A DNA stretch of 64,000 nucleotides from Phocaeicola fibrisolvens (GCF_025567125.1 NZ_JAOQJI010000014.1:24199-88198); one strand, 5' to 3'. Shown: positions 1 through 8,236, counted from the first letter of the stretch. Notes: generated by a model not told the origin, from the letters alone. Numbers and translations are program-made.

Positions 1-45
1 CCTTCCGGTACCCTTTCGGGTTCCTTCGTTCGTTTTATTACACTG

Positions 46-53
46 CAAAGGTA
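46..53 (-). promoter_or_regulatory. -7 promoter box, reading left out of the window
   Basis: The minus strand reads TACCTTTG, an exact match to the Bacteroidetes -7 box TAnnTTTG. Transcription would run off the left edge, so the gene served lies outside the window and is divergent from the ECF sigma operon. Confidence 0.55.
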
Positions 54-142
54 ATGCCTTTTTTTTGAAAAACATGTTTTAAAGCATATAATTTTATTTT
101 CCTCTTGTTTTATTGATGTAAATCAACCTAGGTAGTTGGTGC

Positions 143-182
143 TGACAAATTGTCACTTTTGCCTGTCAGTATGGACTGACAG
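143..182. promoter_or_regulatory. Two stacked TGACA/TGTCA palindromes upstream of the ECF sigma operon
   Basis: Positions 143-155 read TGACAAATTGTCA, a palindrome with one central base. Positions 163-170 (CTGTCAGT) and 175-182 (ACTGACAG) form a perfect 8-bp inverted repeat around four bases. Half-sites of the TGNCA type therefore occur four times in 40 bases. They may be operator sites or an alternative promoter element. Similar half-site pairs occur before deg and grpE in this window. The function is inferred only. Confidence 0.4.
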
Positions 183-398
183 AATTGCGTTTTTAGCCTA
201 AGAGCACAATGAAAATGGCAGTTTGACGGGAGTATAGACTTCTTGGAGGGGTTTATTCCGTTGCTTCTGCCTTTTCATCTCTTGTCAGTTCTCAATTTAT
301 CTTGGGAAAATGATAGGATTTTGTCTTTCTTCTGTTACAAAAGATATAGTTTTACGTTTACCTTTTTGAAAACAACTTGTACGACCGATTTAAGAAGC

Positions 399-905
399 AT
401 GAGCAAAGAGACACTGACATCGACCTTCACTGATTTGAGAAAGAATTTTCTCAGATTGGCAATGCGTTTTCTTCCCAATAGAGAGGATGCCGATGACGCA
501 TTGCAGGAGGCTTTCTTCCGCTTGTGGAAACATGCAGACCGGATTGACTCGCGCGAAGAGGCAGAAGCTCTTACGGTTGCTACGGTGAAGAACCTGTGCA
601 TTGACGTCCTGCGTAAAAAGGAGCATCTGCCTACGGTGGAACTGGACGAACGCCGGGACGAATCTGTGACTGATTCGGCTGACGAGATTCTGGAGAAAGA
701 AGAACGTTTCCGTGCGGTGGAACGTATCATTGCACAGAGGTTGACACCGCTTCAGCAACAGATTTTGCGGATGAAAGAGTATGAAGGGAGAAAATACAAT
801 GAAATAGCCGATATACTGGGTATGCAAGAACCGGCAGTACGTATGCAACTGTCGAGGGCGAGAAAGGAAATCAGAGAATGTTATTTAAAACAGATGGAAC
901 GATGA
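399..905 (+). CDS. RNA polymerase sigma factor, ECF (sigma-70 family)
   Basis: Encodes a 168-residue extracytoplasmic-function sigma factor that would direct RNA polymerase to a small stress or envelope regulon. Sigma region 2 covers about residues 8-75, with the DADDALQEAFFRLWKH core-binding helix near 30-45. Region 4 covers about 110-160 and holds a helix-turn-helix (YNEIADILGMQEPAVRMQLSRA). I start at the ATG at 399 because the protein then begins where the family begins. The reading frame is open back to 243 but that stretch has no sigma features. The stop overlaps the start of the next gene by four bases (ATGA), so the two are probably co-translated, as is usual for a sigma factor with its anti-sigma partner. 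The target genes are unknown; autoregulation through the upstream palindromes is possible. Confidence 0.9.
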   Translation: MSKETLTSTFTDLRKNFLRLAMRFLPNREDADDALQEAFFRLWKHADRIDSREEAEALTVATVKNLCIDVLRKKEHLPTVELDERRDESVTDSADEILEKEERFRAVERIIAQRLTPLQQQILRMKEYEGRKYNEIADILGMQEPAVRMQLSRARKEIRECYLKQMER

Positions 906-1372
906 AAAAATACGAACGTACTATCCCACAATGGAAAGAACTGGCCAGACGTTATTTCGAGGCTGAAACAACAGAGGCCGAGGAGGAAGCGCTGGCACGC
1001 TTTCTGGCTACTCCTGCCGCGCAAGTCAAGGAATTCGATGAACTTCGTGCCGTGATGGGGTATGCCGCTACCGGACGTGCCCTATATGGCAGGCGGCGCA
1101 CACGAGGCATGCGGTTGCGGTATTATGCGGCGGCAGCAGTGGCAGGTCTCATCGTACTGACCACTGCCTGGCAGTTGACGGAAAGTGCAGATGTATGTGT
1201 GGCTTACATCAACGGACAGCGCTGTACCGACAAGGAAGTGGTGCTTTCCGAAGCCCTGAAGTCGATAGAAAAGGTGAGTCACCGCTCTTCCGAAGAAACA
1301 GTTCAGAGTCAGTTGTCGGATATATTCCAGACGCTGGAAGAGGGAGAAACGGAATCGGTTGACAAGGAATGA
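902..1372 (+). CDS. Single-pass membrane protein, probable anti-sigma partner
   Basis: A 156-residue protein starting at the ATGA overlap with the sigma gene. Residues 1-70 are charged and cytoplasmic-looking, with a Glu-rich stretch near 21-30. A hydrophobic segment at about 72-92, preceded by arginines, is the only membrane span. The remaining ~60 residues would lie in the periplasm. The layout (N-terminal cytoplasmic domain, one span, short outer domain) and the coupling to an ECF sigma gene fit an anti-sigma factor. I do not see a clear FecR or zinc-binding anti-sigma motif, so the role rests on context. An earlier in-frame ATG at 878 is less likely because it lies inside the sigma gene. 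Confidence 0.65.
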   Translation: MKKYERTIPQWKELARRYFEAETTEAEEEALARFLATPAAQVKEFDELRAVMGYAATGRALYGRRRTRGMRLRYYAAAAVAGLIVLTTAWQLTESADVCVAYINGQRCTDKEVVLSEALKSIEKVSHRSSEETVQSQLSDIFQTLEEGETESVDKE

Positions 1373-1395
1373 ATAGAATAATAGGAGAAGACGAT

Positions 1396-1845
1396 ATGAT
1401 AAGACGAAGGATTATACTATGGATGTGCCTGCTGGCTGTGCTGCCCGTGTGTGCACAGAAAGGAATGCATGTGGAAGACTTGTTTGGGAGTCGCTTCAAG
1501 CACGATAAACAGGCCGTGGAGGTCCTTATCAAAGGAAGGGAATTGAAAAAATATCATCTTACACTTTTCCGCAGCCTGACGATAACCGATGAACCGGTTG
1601 TGTCGGAAGAGATAGAGGCATTGGTAGGCTTGGATGCCCAAACCGCAGTCGACAAGGAAGTGGGTAAGGTCGGGAAGAGGCTGTACTACGGTTTCTACTG
1701 CTTTCCGGCACAGGACGATAACTACCGCTATCTGTTTTATCGGAATGCTGCGGTAGCTCCTGGCAGCAGCAAGAAGATGGAGGTGACCGTGGTGTATATG
1801 GAAGGAAAAATCACGCTGGAAGAGTTGAAACGGATGTTTAAATAA
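1396..1845 (+). CDS. Small exported protein of a Bacteroides-specific family (DUF6108-like)
   Basis: A 149-residue protein with a clear signal peptide (MIRRRIILWMCLLAVLPVCAQ), probably cut after the AQ, so the mature protein is periplasmic or surface-bound. I recognise the LTLFRSLTI and VDKEVG stretches as typical of small Bacteroides proteins next to ECF sigma/anti-sigma pairs, possibly DUF6108; I cannot confirm the family number. The ATG at 1396 is preferred over 1369 because it follows AGGAGAAG at 1383-1390 and puts the signal peptide at the N-terminus. The ATG at 1369 overlaps the previous stop as ATGA and remains possible. No enzymatic motif is visible. Confidence 0.7.
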   Translation: MIRRRIILWMCLLAVLPVCAQKGMHVEDLFGSRFKHDKQAVEVLIKGRELKKYHLTLFRSLTITDEPVVSEEIEALVGLDAQTAVDKEVGKVGKRLYYGFYCFPAQDDNYRYLFYRNAAVAPGSSKKMEVTVVYMEGKITLEELKRMFK

Positions 1846-1882
1846 AGAAAAACAAACAAAATACGATAAGAAACATGAAAAA

Positions 1883-2761
1883 ATGATTTTGCTGGTGGTC
1901 ACCTTGCTGACCGCAGTGGGCGGATACGCCGAGACCGAAGATTCGCTGAAGGTGGAAAATGTGATGTGTATACAGAAACCTGAGCAGGTGAAGATTACCG
2001 AATCGGGCAGTCGTTTCACAGTAGAAGTGGAGGGGAAGGAAGATAATCCGAATTTCCGTTATGTCCGTGAGGTGGAGATGTCTTCCTCAGACGTGTCGGT
2101 GACAAAGGAACGTAGCGGCAACTGGGACTTCCACATTCCGTTCAGAAAGCGGACGTCGGAACGGAGGCATCACCAGAACCAGCTGGTGTTGAAAAACCTG
2201 AAGATAGGACTTTCCTGCGTACAGGGTGCTCCCGAGAACATGGATGTCAGCATGGGGTCGTCGTGGGAAATTACCACTCCTACCTTAGGATGGGAGTGTT
2301 ATCCGTGGGCTACGGAGACTTCTTTTTCCATTGGAGTGGCCTGCAGCTGGCGTAATTACCGGATGACCGGCAAGCAGCGTTTTATAAAAGAGGAGGGACG
2401 AGACATGACTGTGGGACCTTATCCTAAAGGGGCCGATATTCAGTTCTCGCGTATCAAAGTGTTCAGTTGGGCTGTTCCGGTGATGCTGACTCATAAGACA
2501 AAGCGTAATTTCAATTTCAGTTTGGGAGCCATTGTCAACTTCAACACGCATGCCAGCCTGAAAACGCGGTATAAGTTGGATGGAAAGGAGTATAAACAGA
2601 CCGACAGCAATATCCACCAGACTCCGGTGACCGTTGACTTTCAGGCATCCCTCGGCTATAAAGCCATCGGCTTTTATGTGAAATACAGTCCTTGCAAAGT
2701 GCTTGATTCTACCTACGGCCCAGAATTCAGTGCGTTGTCCGTGGGTATCGTCTTGTTCTGA
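1883..2761 (+). CDS. Exported beta-barrel-like outer membrane protein, unknown function
   Basis: A 292-residue protein. The N-terminus is hydrophobic (MILLVVTLLTAVGGYA) and looks like the core of a signal peptide. The second half has alternating polar/hydrophobic stretches rich in aromatic residues and ends in Phe, as outer-membrane barrels do. It is last in the sigma/anti-sigma operon and may be a target or sensor of envelope stress; this is inferred. The start is odd. An ATG at 1875 is followed by six A and a TGA, giving only Met-Lys-Lys-stop, and that TGA overlaps the ATG at 1883. One extra A would give Met-Lys-Lys joined to this frame, which is the normal positively charged start of a signal peptide. 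Strand slippage, re-initiation, or a sequence error could explain this. Confidence 0.65.
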   Translation: MILLVVTLLTAVGGYAETEDSLKVENVMCIQKPEQVKITESGSRFTVEVEGKEDNPNFRYVREVEMSSSDVSVTKERSGNWDFHIPFRKRTSERRHHQNQLVLKNLKIGLSCVQGAPENMDVSMGSSWEITTPTLGWECYPWATETSFSIGVACSWRNYRMTGKQRFIKEEGRDMTVGPYPKGADIQFSRIKVFSWAVPVMLTHKTKRNFNFSLGAIVNFNTHASLKTRYKLDGKEYKQTDSNIHQTPVTVDFQASLGYKAIGFYVKYSPCKVLDSTYGPEFSALSVGIVLF

Positions 2762-2775
2762 ACCGATGAAAGTAA

Positions 2776-2843
2776 GCCCCGTTCTGAGCTGCCGTTACCA
2801 GTTTTGTCTTGCGTAACGGTTGTTCAGGACGGGGCGTGTTTTA
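2776..2843 (+). terminator. Terminator between convergent transcription units
   Basis: GCCCCGTTCTGA at 2776 pairs with TCAGGACGGGGC ending at 2835, enclosing a second hairpin CCGTTAC/GTAACGG. A T-rich stretch follows at 2838-2843. It lies between the outer membrane protein gene and the end of valS and serves at least the plus-strand operon. Confidence 0.75.
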
Positions 2844-2856
2844 TAGAAACTGCGCG

Positions 2857-5535
2857 TTAGCGTTTCAATGCCGCAATGCTTTCTTTCAAAGCGGCAATCT
2901 TGGTTTCAGCGTCAGCTTGTTTCTTGCGTTCCATTTCGATGACGTTGGCCGGAGCCTTGCTGACAAACTTTTCGTTGCTCAGCTTTTTCAATACGCTCTG
3001 CAGGAATCCTTCCTGGTATTTCAGGTCAGCTTCCAGCTTCTTCAGCTCTTCTTCCACGTTAATCAGGTTGCCCAGAGGTACGGCATATTCAGTAGTACCT
3101 ACCATGAAGGCGGCTGCTCCGTCCGACTTGCTGGCTACCTGCTTGATTCCCGACAAGTTGCAGAGTTTGGCAATGACAGAAGTGAACTCGGCTACCGGAT
3201 TTTCTCCGATAACTTCCAATGTCAGAGCTTCTTTCTGTGCGATGTTCTTCTGCAAACGGATGGTACGGATACCACTGATGACTTCCTTCACGGCTTCAAA
3301 GCGGGCAATCAGGGCCTCGTCGTACGGCATGTCTTTTACGAGGGTCTGCGTCATGATGCTTTCGCCCGGCTGACGGTCGTAAATGTGCTGCCACAATTCC
3401 TCCGTGATGAACGGCATGAACGGATGCAGAAGTTTCAGCAAGGTTTCGAAGAAGGCCAGGGTCTTTTCGTAAGTGGTCTTGTCGATGGGCTGTCCGTAAG
3501 CCGGTTTCACCATTTCCAGGTACCAGCTGGAGAATTCGTCCCAGAACAGTTTGTATACAGCCATCAGGGCCTCGCTCAGACGGTATTTGCCAAACAGGTC
3601 ATTGACTTCCTCTGCGGTCTTCGCCAGCATGGAGTCGAACCATTCGGTCGCAAGTTTTGCATATTCCGGCTGTTCGATGTCGGCCACCTGCCAGCCTTTT
3701 ACCAGACGGAAGGCGTTCCATATCTTGTTGTTGAAGTTACGTCCTTGTTCGCACAGGGCCTCGTCGAAGAGGATGTCGTTTCCGGCAGGAGCTGCCAGCA
3801 TCATTCCCATACGTACGCCATCGGCACCATATTGGTCAATCAGTTCCAAGGGGTCGGGAGAGTTACCGAGTGACTTGGACATCTTGCGGCCCAGCTTGTC
3901 GCGCACGATACCGGTGAAATATACGTTGCGGAACGGCATGTCGCCCATGTATTCGTAACCGGCCATGATCATACGGGCTACCCAGAAGAAGATGATATCC
4001 GGTCCGGTTACCAAGTCGGAAGTCGGGTAGTAGTATTTGATTTCCTCGTTGCCCGGGTTGTTGATGCCGTCGAACAACGAAATCGGCCACAACCAGGAAG
4101 AGAACCAAGTGTCGAGGCAGTCATCCTCCTGACGCAGGTCTTCCAGTTTCAGGTTGGCATCGCCCGTCTTTTCTTTGGCCAGTTCCAGTGCCTGTTCCGG
4201 TGTTTCGGCTACCACGAAGCCGCCTTTCGGCAGGTAGTAGGCCGGGATACGGTGTCCCCACCACAGCTGACGGCTGATACACCAGTCCTTGATGTTTTCC
4301 AGCCAGTTGCGGTAAGTGTTCTTGTATTTGGCAGGGTAGAACTTCAGTTCGTCGTTCATTACCGGCGGCAAAGCCATGTCGGCAAAGTGCTGCATCTTCA
4401 GGAACCACTGCATGGACAGTTTCGGTTCGATGGCCACGTTGGTACGTTCAGAGAAACCTACCTTATTGGTATAGGCTTCCACCTTTTCCAGCAGTCCGGC
4501 AGCATCCAGGTCTTTTTCAATCTGCGCGCGCACGTCGAAGCGGTCCATGCCTACATACAGGCCGGCAGCTTCGCTCAGTGTACCGTTGTCGTTGAAGATG
4601 TCGATGGAAGGCAGGTTGTATTTTTCTCCCAGCATGTAGTCGTTCACGTCGTGTGCCGGAGTCACTTTCAAGCATCCGGTACCGAATTCAATGTCTACGT
4701 AGCTGTCTTCAATTACCGGAATGACACGTCCTACCAGCGGCACGATGACCTTCTTGCCTTTCAGCCACTGGTTCTTCGGGTCTTCCGGGTTGATACACAT
4801 GGCCGTATCACCCATGATGGTTTCCGGACGGGTGGTAGCAACTACGGCATAACGGCGTCCCTGTGCATCGCGGTGTACTACTTCGCCTTCAGCGCCTGTT
4901 TCGCCGCTCATGTCATCATCGGCAATATAATAGCGCAGGTAATACAGCTTGCTGTGTTCCTCTTTGTAGATAACCTCTTCGTCTGAAAGGGCAGTCAGTG
5001 CTTTCGGGTCCCAGTTCACCATACGTACGCCGCGGTAAATCAGTCCCTTGTTATACAAATCCACGAATACCTTGATGACACTCTTGCTGCGGGTTTCATC
5101 CATGGTGAAGGCCGTGCGGTCCCAGTCGCACGATGCACCCAGCTTGCGGAGCTGTTTCAGGATGATGCCTCCGTGTTCTTCGGTCCATGCCCAGGCATGT
5201 TTCAGGAACTCTTCTCGGGTAAGGTCTGTCTTTTTGATGCCCTGTTGTGCCAGACGGTTTACCACTTTTGCTTCCGTAGCAATGGAAGCGTGGTCCGTAC
5301 CCGGTACCCAGCATGCATTTTTTCCCATCATGCGGGCACGTCTTACAAGAATATCCTGAATGGTATTGTTCAGCATGTGTCCCATGTGGAGTACTCCGGT
5401 CACGTTAGGAGGAGGAATGACGACGGTGTAAGGTTCACGTCCGTCGGGTTTAGAACTGAAAAGTTTGTGGTCCAACCAGTATTGGTACCATTTTCCCTCC
5501 ACGTCAGCGGGATTGTACTTACTTGCTAATTCCAT
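2857..5535 (-). CDS. valS: Valine--tRNA ligase
   Basis: Charges tRNA-Val with valine in the cytoplasm; a class I aminoacyl-tRNA synthetase of 892 residues, normal for the family. The HIGH signature appears as HMGH at residues 50-53 (within PPPNVTGVLHMGH) and KMSKS is near residue 550 (GRKMSKSLGN). The large insertion between them is the editing domain that removes misactivated threonine. The last ~65 residues are a charged coiled coil, typical of ValRS. I start at the ATG at 5535 (MELASKYNP), which matches bacterial ValRS. The upstream in-frame extension of 23 residues overlaps the promoter. It is a lone gene, convergent with the preceding operon and divergent from the NifX-like gene. Confidence 0.98.
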   Translation of the reverse strand: MELASKYNPADVEGKWYQYWLDHKLFSSKPDGREPYTVVIPPPNVTGVLHMGHMLNNTIQDILVRRARMMGKNACWVPGTDHASIATEAKVVNRLAQQGIKKTDLTREEFLKHAWAWTEEHGGIILKQLRKLGASCDWDRTAFTMDETRSKSVIKVFVDLYNKGLIYRGVRMVNWDPKALTALSDEEVIYKEEHSKLYYLRYYIADDDMSGETGAEGEVVHRDAQGRRYAVVATTRPETIMGDTAMCINPEDPKNQWLKGKKVIVPLVGRVIPVIEDSYVDIEFGTGCLKVTPAHDVNDYMLGEKYNLPSIDIFNDNGTLSEAAGLYVGMDRFDVRAQIEKDLDAAGLLEKVEAYTNKVGFSERTNVAIEPKLSMQWFLKMQHFADMALPPVMNDELKFYPAKYKNTYRNWLENIKDWCISRQLWWGHRIPAYYLPKGGFVVAETPEQALELAKEKTGDANLKLEDLRQEDDCLDTWFSSWLWPISLFDGINNPGNEEIKYYYPTSDLVTGPDIIFFWVARMIMAGYEYMGDMPFRNVYFTGIVRDKLGRKMSKSLGNSPDPLELIDQYGADGVRMGMMLAAPAGNDILFDEALCEQGRNFNNKIWNAFRLVKGWQVADIEQPEYAKLATEWFDSMLAKTAEEVNDLFGKYRLSEALMAVYKLFWDEFSSWYLEMVKPAYGQPIDKTTYEKTLAFFETLLKLLHPFMPFITEELWQHIYDRQPGESIMTQTLVKDMPYDEALIARFEAVKEVISGIRTIRLQKNIAQKEALTLEVIGENPVAEFTSVIAKLCNLSGIKQVASKSDGAAAFMVGTTEYAVPLGNLINVEEELKKLEADLKYQEGFLQSVLKKLSNEKFVSKAPANVIEMERKKQADAETKIAALKESIAALKR

Positions 5536-5585
5536 GGTTATAATTATCTTTATTATATGTATATGTTTATCGTAATAATCGGGTG

Positions 5586-5593
5586 CAAAAATA
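5586..5593 (-). promoter_or_regulatory. -7 promoter box of valS
   Basis: The minus strand reads TATTTTTG, an exact TAnnTTTG match about 50 bases before the valS ATG. No clear -33 box is seen. Confidence 0.6.
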
Positions 5594-5722
5594 ATAAAAC
5601 TCATTGGATTTTAGGGGAGGTTCGCTCGAAAACTTCATGAGGCGTTGTCCGATGTGGCCGGGTAGTCAGTTTCAGGCCTTTTAAGTTGTGTGATTTATTG
5701 GGGGGTATCCGTCATTTTTGCG

Positions 5723-5730
5723 TACCTTTG
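5723..5730 (+). promoter_or_regulatory. -7 promoter box of the NifX-like gene
   Basis: TACCTTTG, an exact TAnnTTTG match 32 bases before the ATG at 5763. Confidence 0.65.
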
Positions 5731-5762
5731 TGCCGGAATATTTATTAAATCAATCAAGGAAA

Positions 5763-6140
5763 ATGAGAAAAATAGCTTTACCGACTAGGAACGGAGTGGT
5801 GGATGACCATTTCGGGCATTGTGAATTTTATACGATTTTTACGGTGAATGAGGATAACTGCATCACTCGTACACAGGTACTTCCTTCTCCGCAGGGGTGT
5901 GGCTGCAAATCGGACATTGCTTCCAGATTACAGGAAGACGGAGTTACCGTGATGTTGGCTGGAAACATGGGAGCCGGTGCATTGGCCAAGCTGTCGGCTT
6001 GTGGCATTACGGTAATCCGGGGTTGTCAGGGTTCGGTGATGCAGGTGGCTGAGGATTATCTGGCTGGAAAGATACAGGATTCCGGAGTGGGATGCGACCA
6101 TCACCATGAGGATGGAACACATCAGTGTTCACACCATTAA
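5763..6140 (+). CDS. NifB/NifX-family (dinitrogenase iron-molybdenum cofactor-like) protein
   Basis: A 125-residue cytoplasmic protein of the family that includes NifX, NafY and the C-terminal domain of NifB. In non-nitrogen-fixing anaerobes such stand-alone domains are thought to carry or protect metal or iron-sulfur clusters. Visible family marks are the N-terminal strand with DDHFGHCEFY and the glycine-rich GNMGAGALAKL. Cysteines are plentiful (QGCGCKSD, a tail CDHHHEDGTHQCSHH), and the His/Cys tail is a likely metal-binding site. The start at 5763 follows the promoter by 32 bases; the longer frame back to 5718 would include the promoter. It is monocistronic. No nitrogenase genes are nearby, so nitrogen fixation should not be inferred. 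Confidence 0.85.
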   Translation: MRKIALPTRNGVVDDHFGHCEFYTIFTVNEDNCITRTQVLPSPQGCGCKSDIASRLQEDGVTVMLAGNMGAGALAKLSACGITVIRGCQGSVMQVAEDYLAGKIQDSGVGCDHHHEDGTHQCSHH

Positions 6141-6185
6141 TTCCTTTTCCTTTTATATCTAGAGTGAAATGAAAGGGTATTATCT

Positions 6186-6269
6186 CTGTCCCACACTGTG
6201 AAATACAAAAACCACACTGTGGAATATATATTTCACACTGTGAAATACAAATTTCACAATGTGGGACAG
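6186..6269. repeat. Four-unit palindrome array with exact 21-bp period
   Basis: The 9-base core CACACTGTG occurs at 6192, 6213 and 6234, and as CACAATGTG at 6255, so the step is exactly 21 bp. Each core is flanked by TTT/AAA or GG/CC, making TTTCACACTGTGAAA-like palindromes. The whole block is closed by a perfect 10-bp inverted repeat, CTGTCCCACA at 6186-6195 and TGTGGGACAG at 6260-6269. It sits between the NifX-like gene and the metallophosphoesterase gene. It could be a transcript-end structure, a protein-binding array (21 bp is two helical turns), or a repeat element. There is no coding potential. Confidence 0.8.
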
Positions 6270-6349
6270 AAAATTCCCGCTGAGGCTTGAAAGAAAAGAA
6301 TGAAGCATTTAAAAGAATGAGAGGTCAGTCCTTCATTCAATAAAATTCG

Positions 6350-6357
6350 TATCTTTG
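6350..6357 (+). promoter_or_regulatory. -7 promoter box of the metallophosphoesterase gene
   Basis: TATCTTTG, an exact TAnnTTTG match 24 bases before the ATG at 6382. The palindrome array ends about 80 bases upstream, outside the usual core promoter. Confidence 0.65.
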
Positions 6358-6381
6358 TGATTGATTTTCAAGCATACTTTT

Positions 6382-8055
6382 ATGAATAGGATTATTTTCT
6401 TGTTGCTGGCAGCCGTTTTAGGGGGAATGACGCTGACGGGCAACGCACAGACACAGATTGCGTTTATATCGGACGCACATATTCAGGACATTGACGGGCA
6501 TCCCGAACGGGTACGTTCCATGGAGGTACAGGTACAGTCTACCCGTTTGTTCAACGAAAATTATTATGCATTTCTGACTGCGTTGGACGACGTAGCCCGG
6601 AGAAACATCCGCTTGGTGGTCTTGTCGGGCGACCTGACCGACAATGGGCAGTTTTTCAACCAGCAAAAGGTGAAAGAGATTCTCGACGGTTATACTCGTC
6701 GGAAGGGAATGCGGTTTTTTGTCACTACCGGCAATCATGATCCGGCACTTCCGTTTGGACTGAAACAGAAGAATGCGAACTATCTGGCTGCCGACGGCAC
6801 TCGGGTGACGCGGGAAGATTCGTGTGCCGGTTATGCCGACCAGATGAAGTGTTACGCCACATTCGGCTTTTTCCCGCAAAAGGAATACCGATATTGGGAA
6901 ACCCCATTCACTTCCTATACGTATGAAAAATACAGTTATAAAGAGGCGCAGAAGGAAGGGGGGCTCGAAAGGAGAACCTATACTTTGTGCGATTCGCTGA
7001 CTGCAATAGATGCCAGTTATCTGGTGGAGCCGATAGACGGACTCTGGTTGCTGGCTATCGACGGGGGAGCCTATCTGCCGAAAGAAATGAAAGAAGGAAA
7101 GATGGTGTACCAAGGTTCCAGTATAGGATATAATAATGTATTGGCACATAAAGCCTTTTTATTGCCGTGGGTACGGAAGGTAGTGGCCGAAGCCCGGCGA
7201 TTGCATAAAACGCTGGTCACCTTTTCACATTATCCGCTGGTGGATTTCAACGACGGCGTGTCGGACTACGTGAAGAAGATATGGGGCAACCGTCGTTTCG
7301 ACTTGGACCGTGTGCCGGAAGCGGAGGTGAGCGAAGCTTTTCTGGAAGCGGGTATCCGCCTGCATTTTGCCGGACACATGCACGTGAATGACACGGGTAT
7401 CTGGGAAGGAAAGGATGGAAAAAAACTTTATAACATACAGATACCTTCGCTGGCCACCTATATGCCGGCCTACAAAATTCTGACTATTGAGCATCCGGAA
7501 GAGTTCCGGGTGGAAACGGTGACGCTCGATTCGGTGGCAGGATTCGCTCAGTTGTTTCCCTTATACCAGGCTGAATACCGTTCGGATTCCTTGAAAGGCC
7601 ATGTGCCGGTGTGGAACAAGGAAATTCTTTCTTCCCGCACGTATCGTGAATTTTGCGATTACCAGTTCCGTGACTTGGTACGTGTGCGTTTCATTCCGCG
7701 CGATTTGCCGGAAAGCTGGAAGCCTTACCTGAAGTTTACGGGGGCTCGCTTGCTGCAGGAAGTGGCCGGGGAGGACAAATCGGCGGAGGCCGAGTGGACG
7801 CGATGGTGCATGGAAGACATGATTCTCGACCTTTATCGCTTGCGTTATGCCGACCAGCTTGCTTTGAGGGATATTCCTTCAGAGCGTTTGGCTGCCTATC
7901 GTTATTTGTTTGATTGTGTGCAGCGTTTTGAGTTTTCTTCGCCGGTAGTGGGGTATGTAAAAGACTTAGCCGTACTTTTTCAGGCTTTCTTGCATGGAGA
8001 GCCTTGCCTGAATTTCAAGATTGACTTGAAAAATGAGGAAATAGTGTCGGAATGA
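6382..8055 (+). CDS. Exported calcineurin-like metallophosphoesterase
   Basis: A 557-residue secreted phosphoesterase using a two-metal centre. A signal peptide covers residues 1-23 (cut after GNAQ). The metal-ligand motifs are in order: DAH at 31-33, GDLTDNG near 82, GNHD near 116, a SHYP motif near 284 and GHMH near 329. The remaining ~200 residues form a C-terminal region I cannot assign. The ATG at 6382 is chosen because the signal peptide starts there; a TTG upstream extends the frame without features. It precedes susC by 181 bases in the same direction. With the downstream GDPD-GH92 gene it suggests that the locus handles phosphate-containing substrates. The exact substrate is unknown; periplasmic location is inferred. 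Confidence 0.88.
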   Translation: MNRIIFLLLAAVLGGMTLTGNAQTQIAFISDAHIQDIDGHPERVRSMEVQVQSTRLFNENYYAFLTALDDVARRNIRLVVLSGDLTDNGQFFNQQKVKEILDGYTRRKGMRFFVTTGNHDPALPFGLKQKNANYLAADGTRVTREDSCAGYADQMKCYATFGFFPQKEYRYWETPFTSYTYEKYSYKEAQKEGGLERRTYTLCDSLTAIDASYLVEPIDGLWLLAIDGGAYLPKEMKEGKMVYQGSSIGYNNVLAHKAFLLPWVRKVVAEARRLHKTLVTFSHYPLVDFNDGVSDYVKKIWGNRRFDLDRVPEAEVSEAFLEAGIRLHFAGHMHVNDTGIWEGKDGKKLYNIQIPSLATYMPAYKILTIEHPEEFRVETVTLDSVAGFAQLFPLYQAEYRSDSLKGHVPVWNKEILSSRTYREFCDYQFRDLVRVRFIPRDLPESWKPYLKFTGARLLQEVAGEDKSAEAEWTRWCMEDMILDLYRLRYADQLALRDIPSERLAAYRYLFDCVQRFEFSSPVVGYVKDLAVLFQAFLHGEPCLNFKIDLKNEEIVSE

Positions 8056-8189
8056 GTGCTGTCTGATTTTATCATTGAATTCATTTGTTCTTGTGCTGAG
8101 GGATGACGGGTAGTGATTCGTCAGTCATTCGATAAGTGTGGTAAATACAATTTTAATGGTTTGGAAATATCTCTGCAACAACGTCGGTC

Positions 8190-8197
8190 TACTTTTG
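8190..8197 (+). promoter_or_regulatory. -7 promoter box of susC
   Basis: TACTTTTG, an exact TAnnTTTG match 39 bases before the susC ATG. It suggests that susCD can be transcribed separately from the phosphoesterase gene. Confidence 0.55.
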
Positions 8198-8236
8198 TCC
8201 TCGAAAAATAGATATTTCTAACTAAAAATTTGTATT

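Larger units (their letters stand above)
1..398. other. Intergenic region before the ECF sigma operon
   Basis: No convincing gene is seen here. It holds the outward-facing -7 box at 46-53 and the TGACA/TGTCA palindromes at 143-182. A looser TGGCA-N3-TGACG pair lies at 216-228. A weak -7-like TAGTTTTA lies at 347-354, 45 bases before the sigma start. An in-frame extension of the sigma gene reaches back to 243, but it is rich in Phe, Leu and Ser and unlike sigma factors, so I treat it as untranslated. Confidence 0.5.

Noticed and set aside
2809..3873. A 354-residue open frame on the plus strand opposite valS
   Set aside because: It is the antisense shadow of valS; no promoter, no family pattern, composition rich in Phe, Gln and Val as expected of an antisense frame.
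5763..6140. Nitrogen fixation
   Set aside because: Only a stand-alone NifX-type domain is present; such proteins are common in non-fixing anaerobes.
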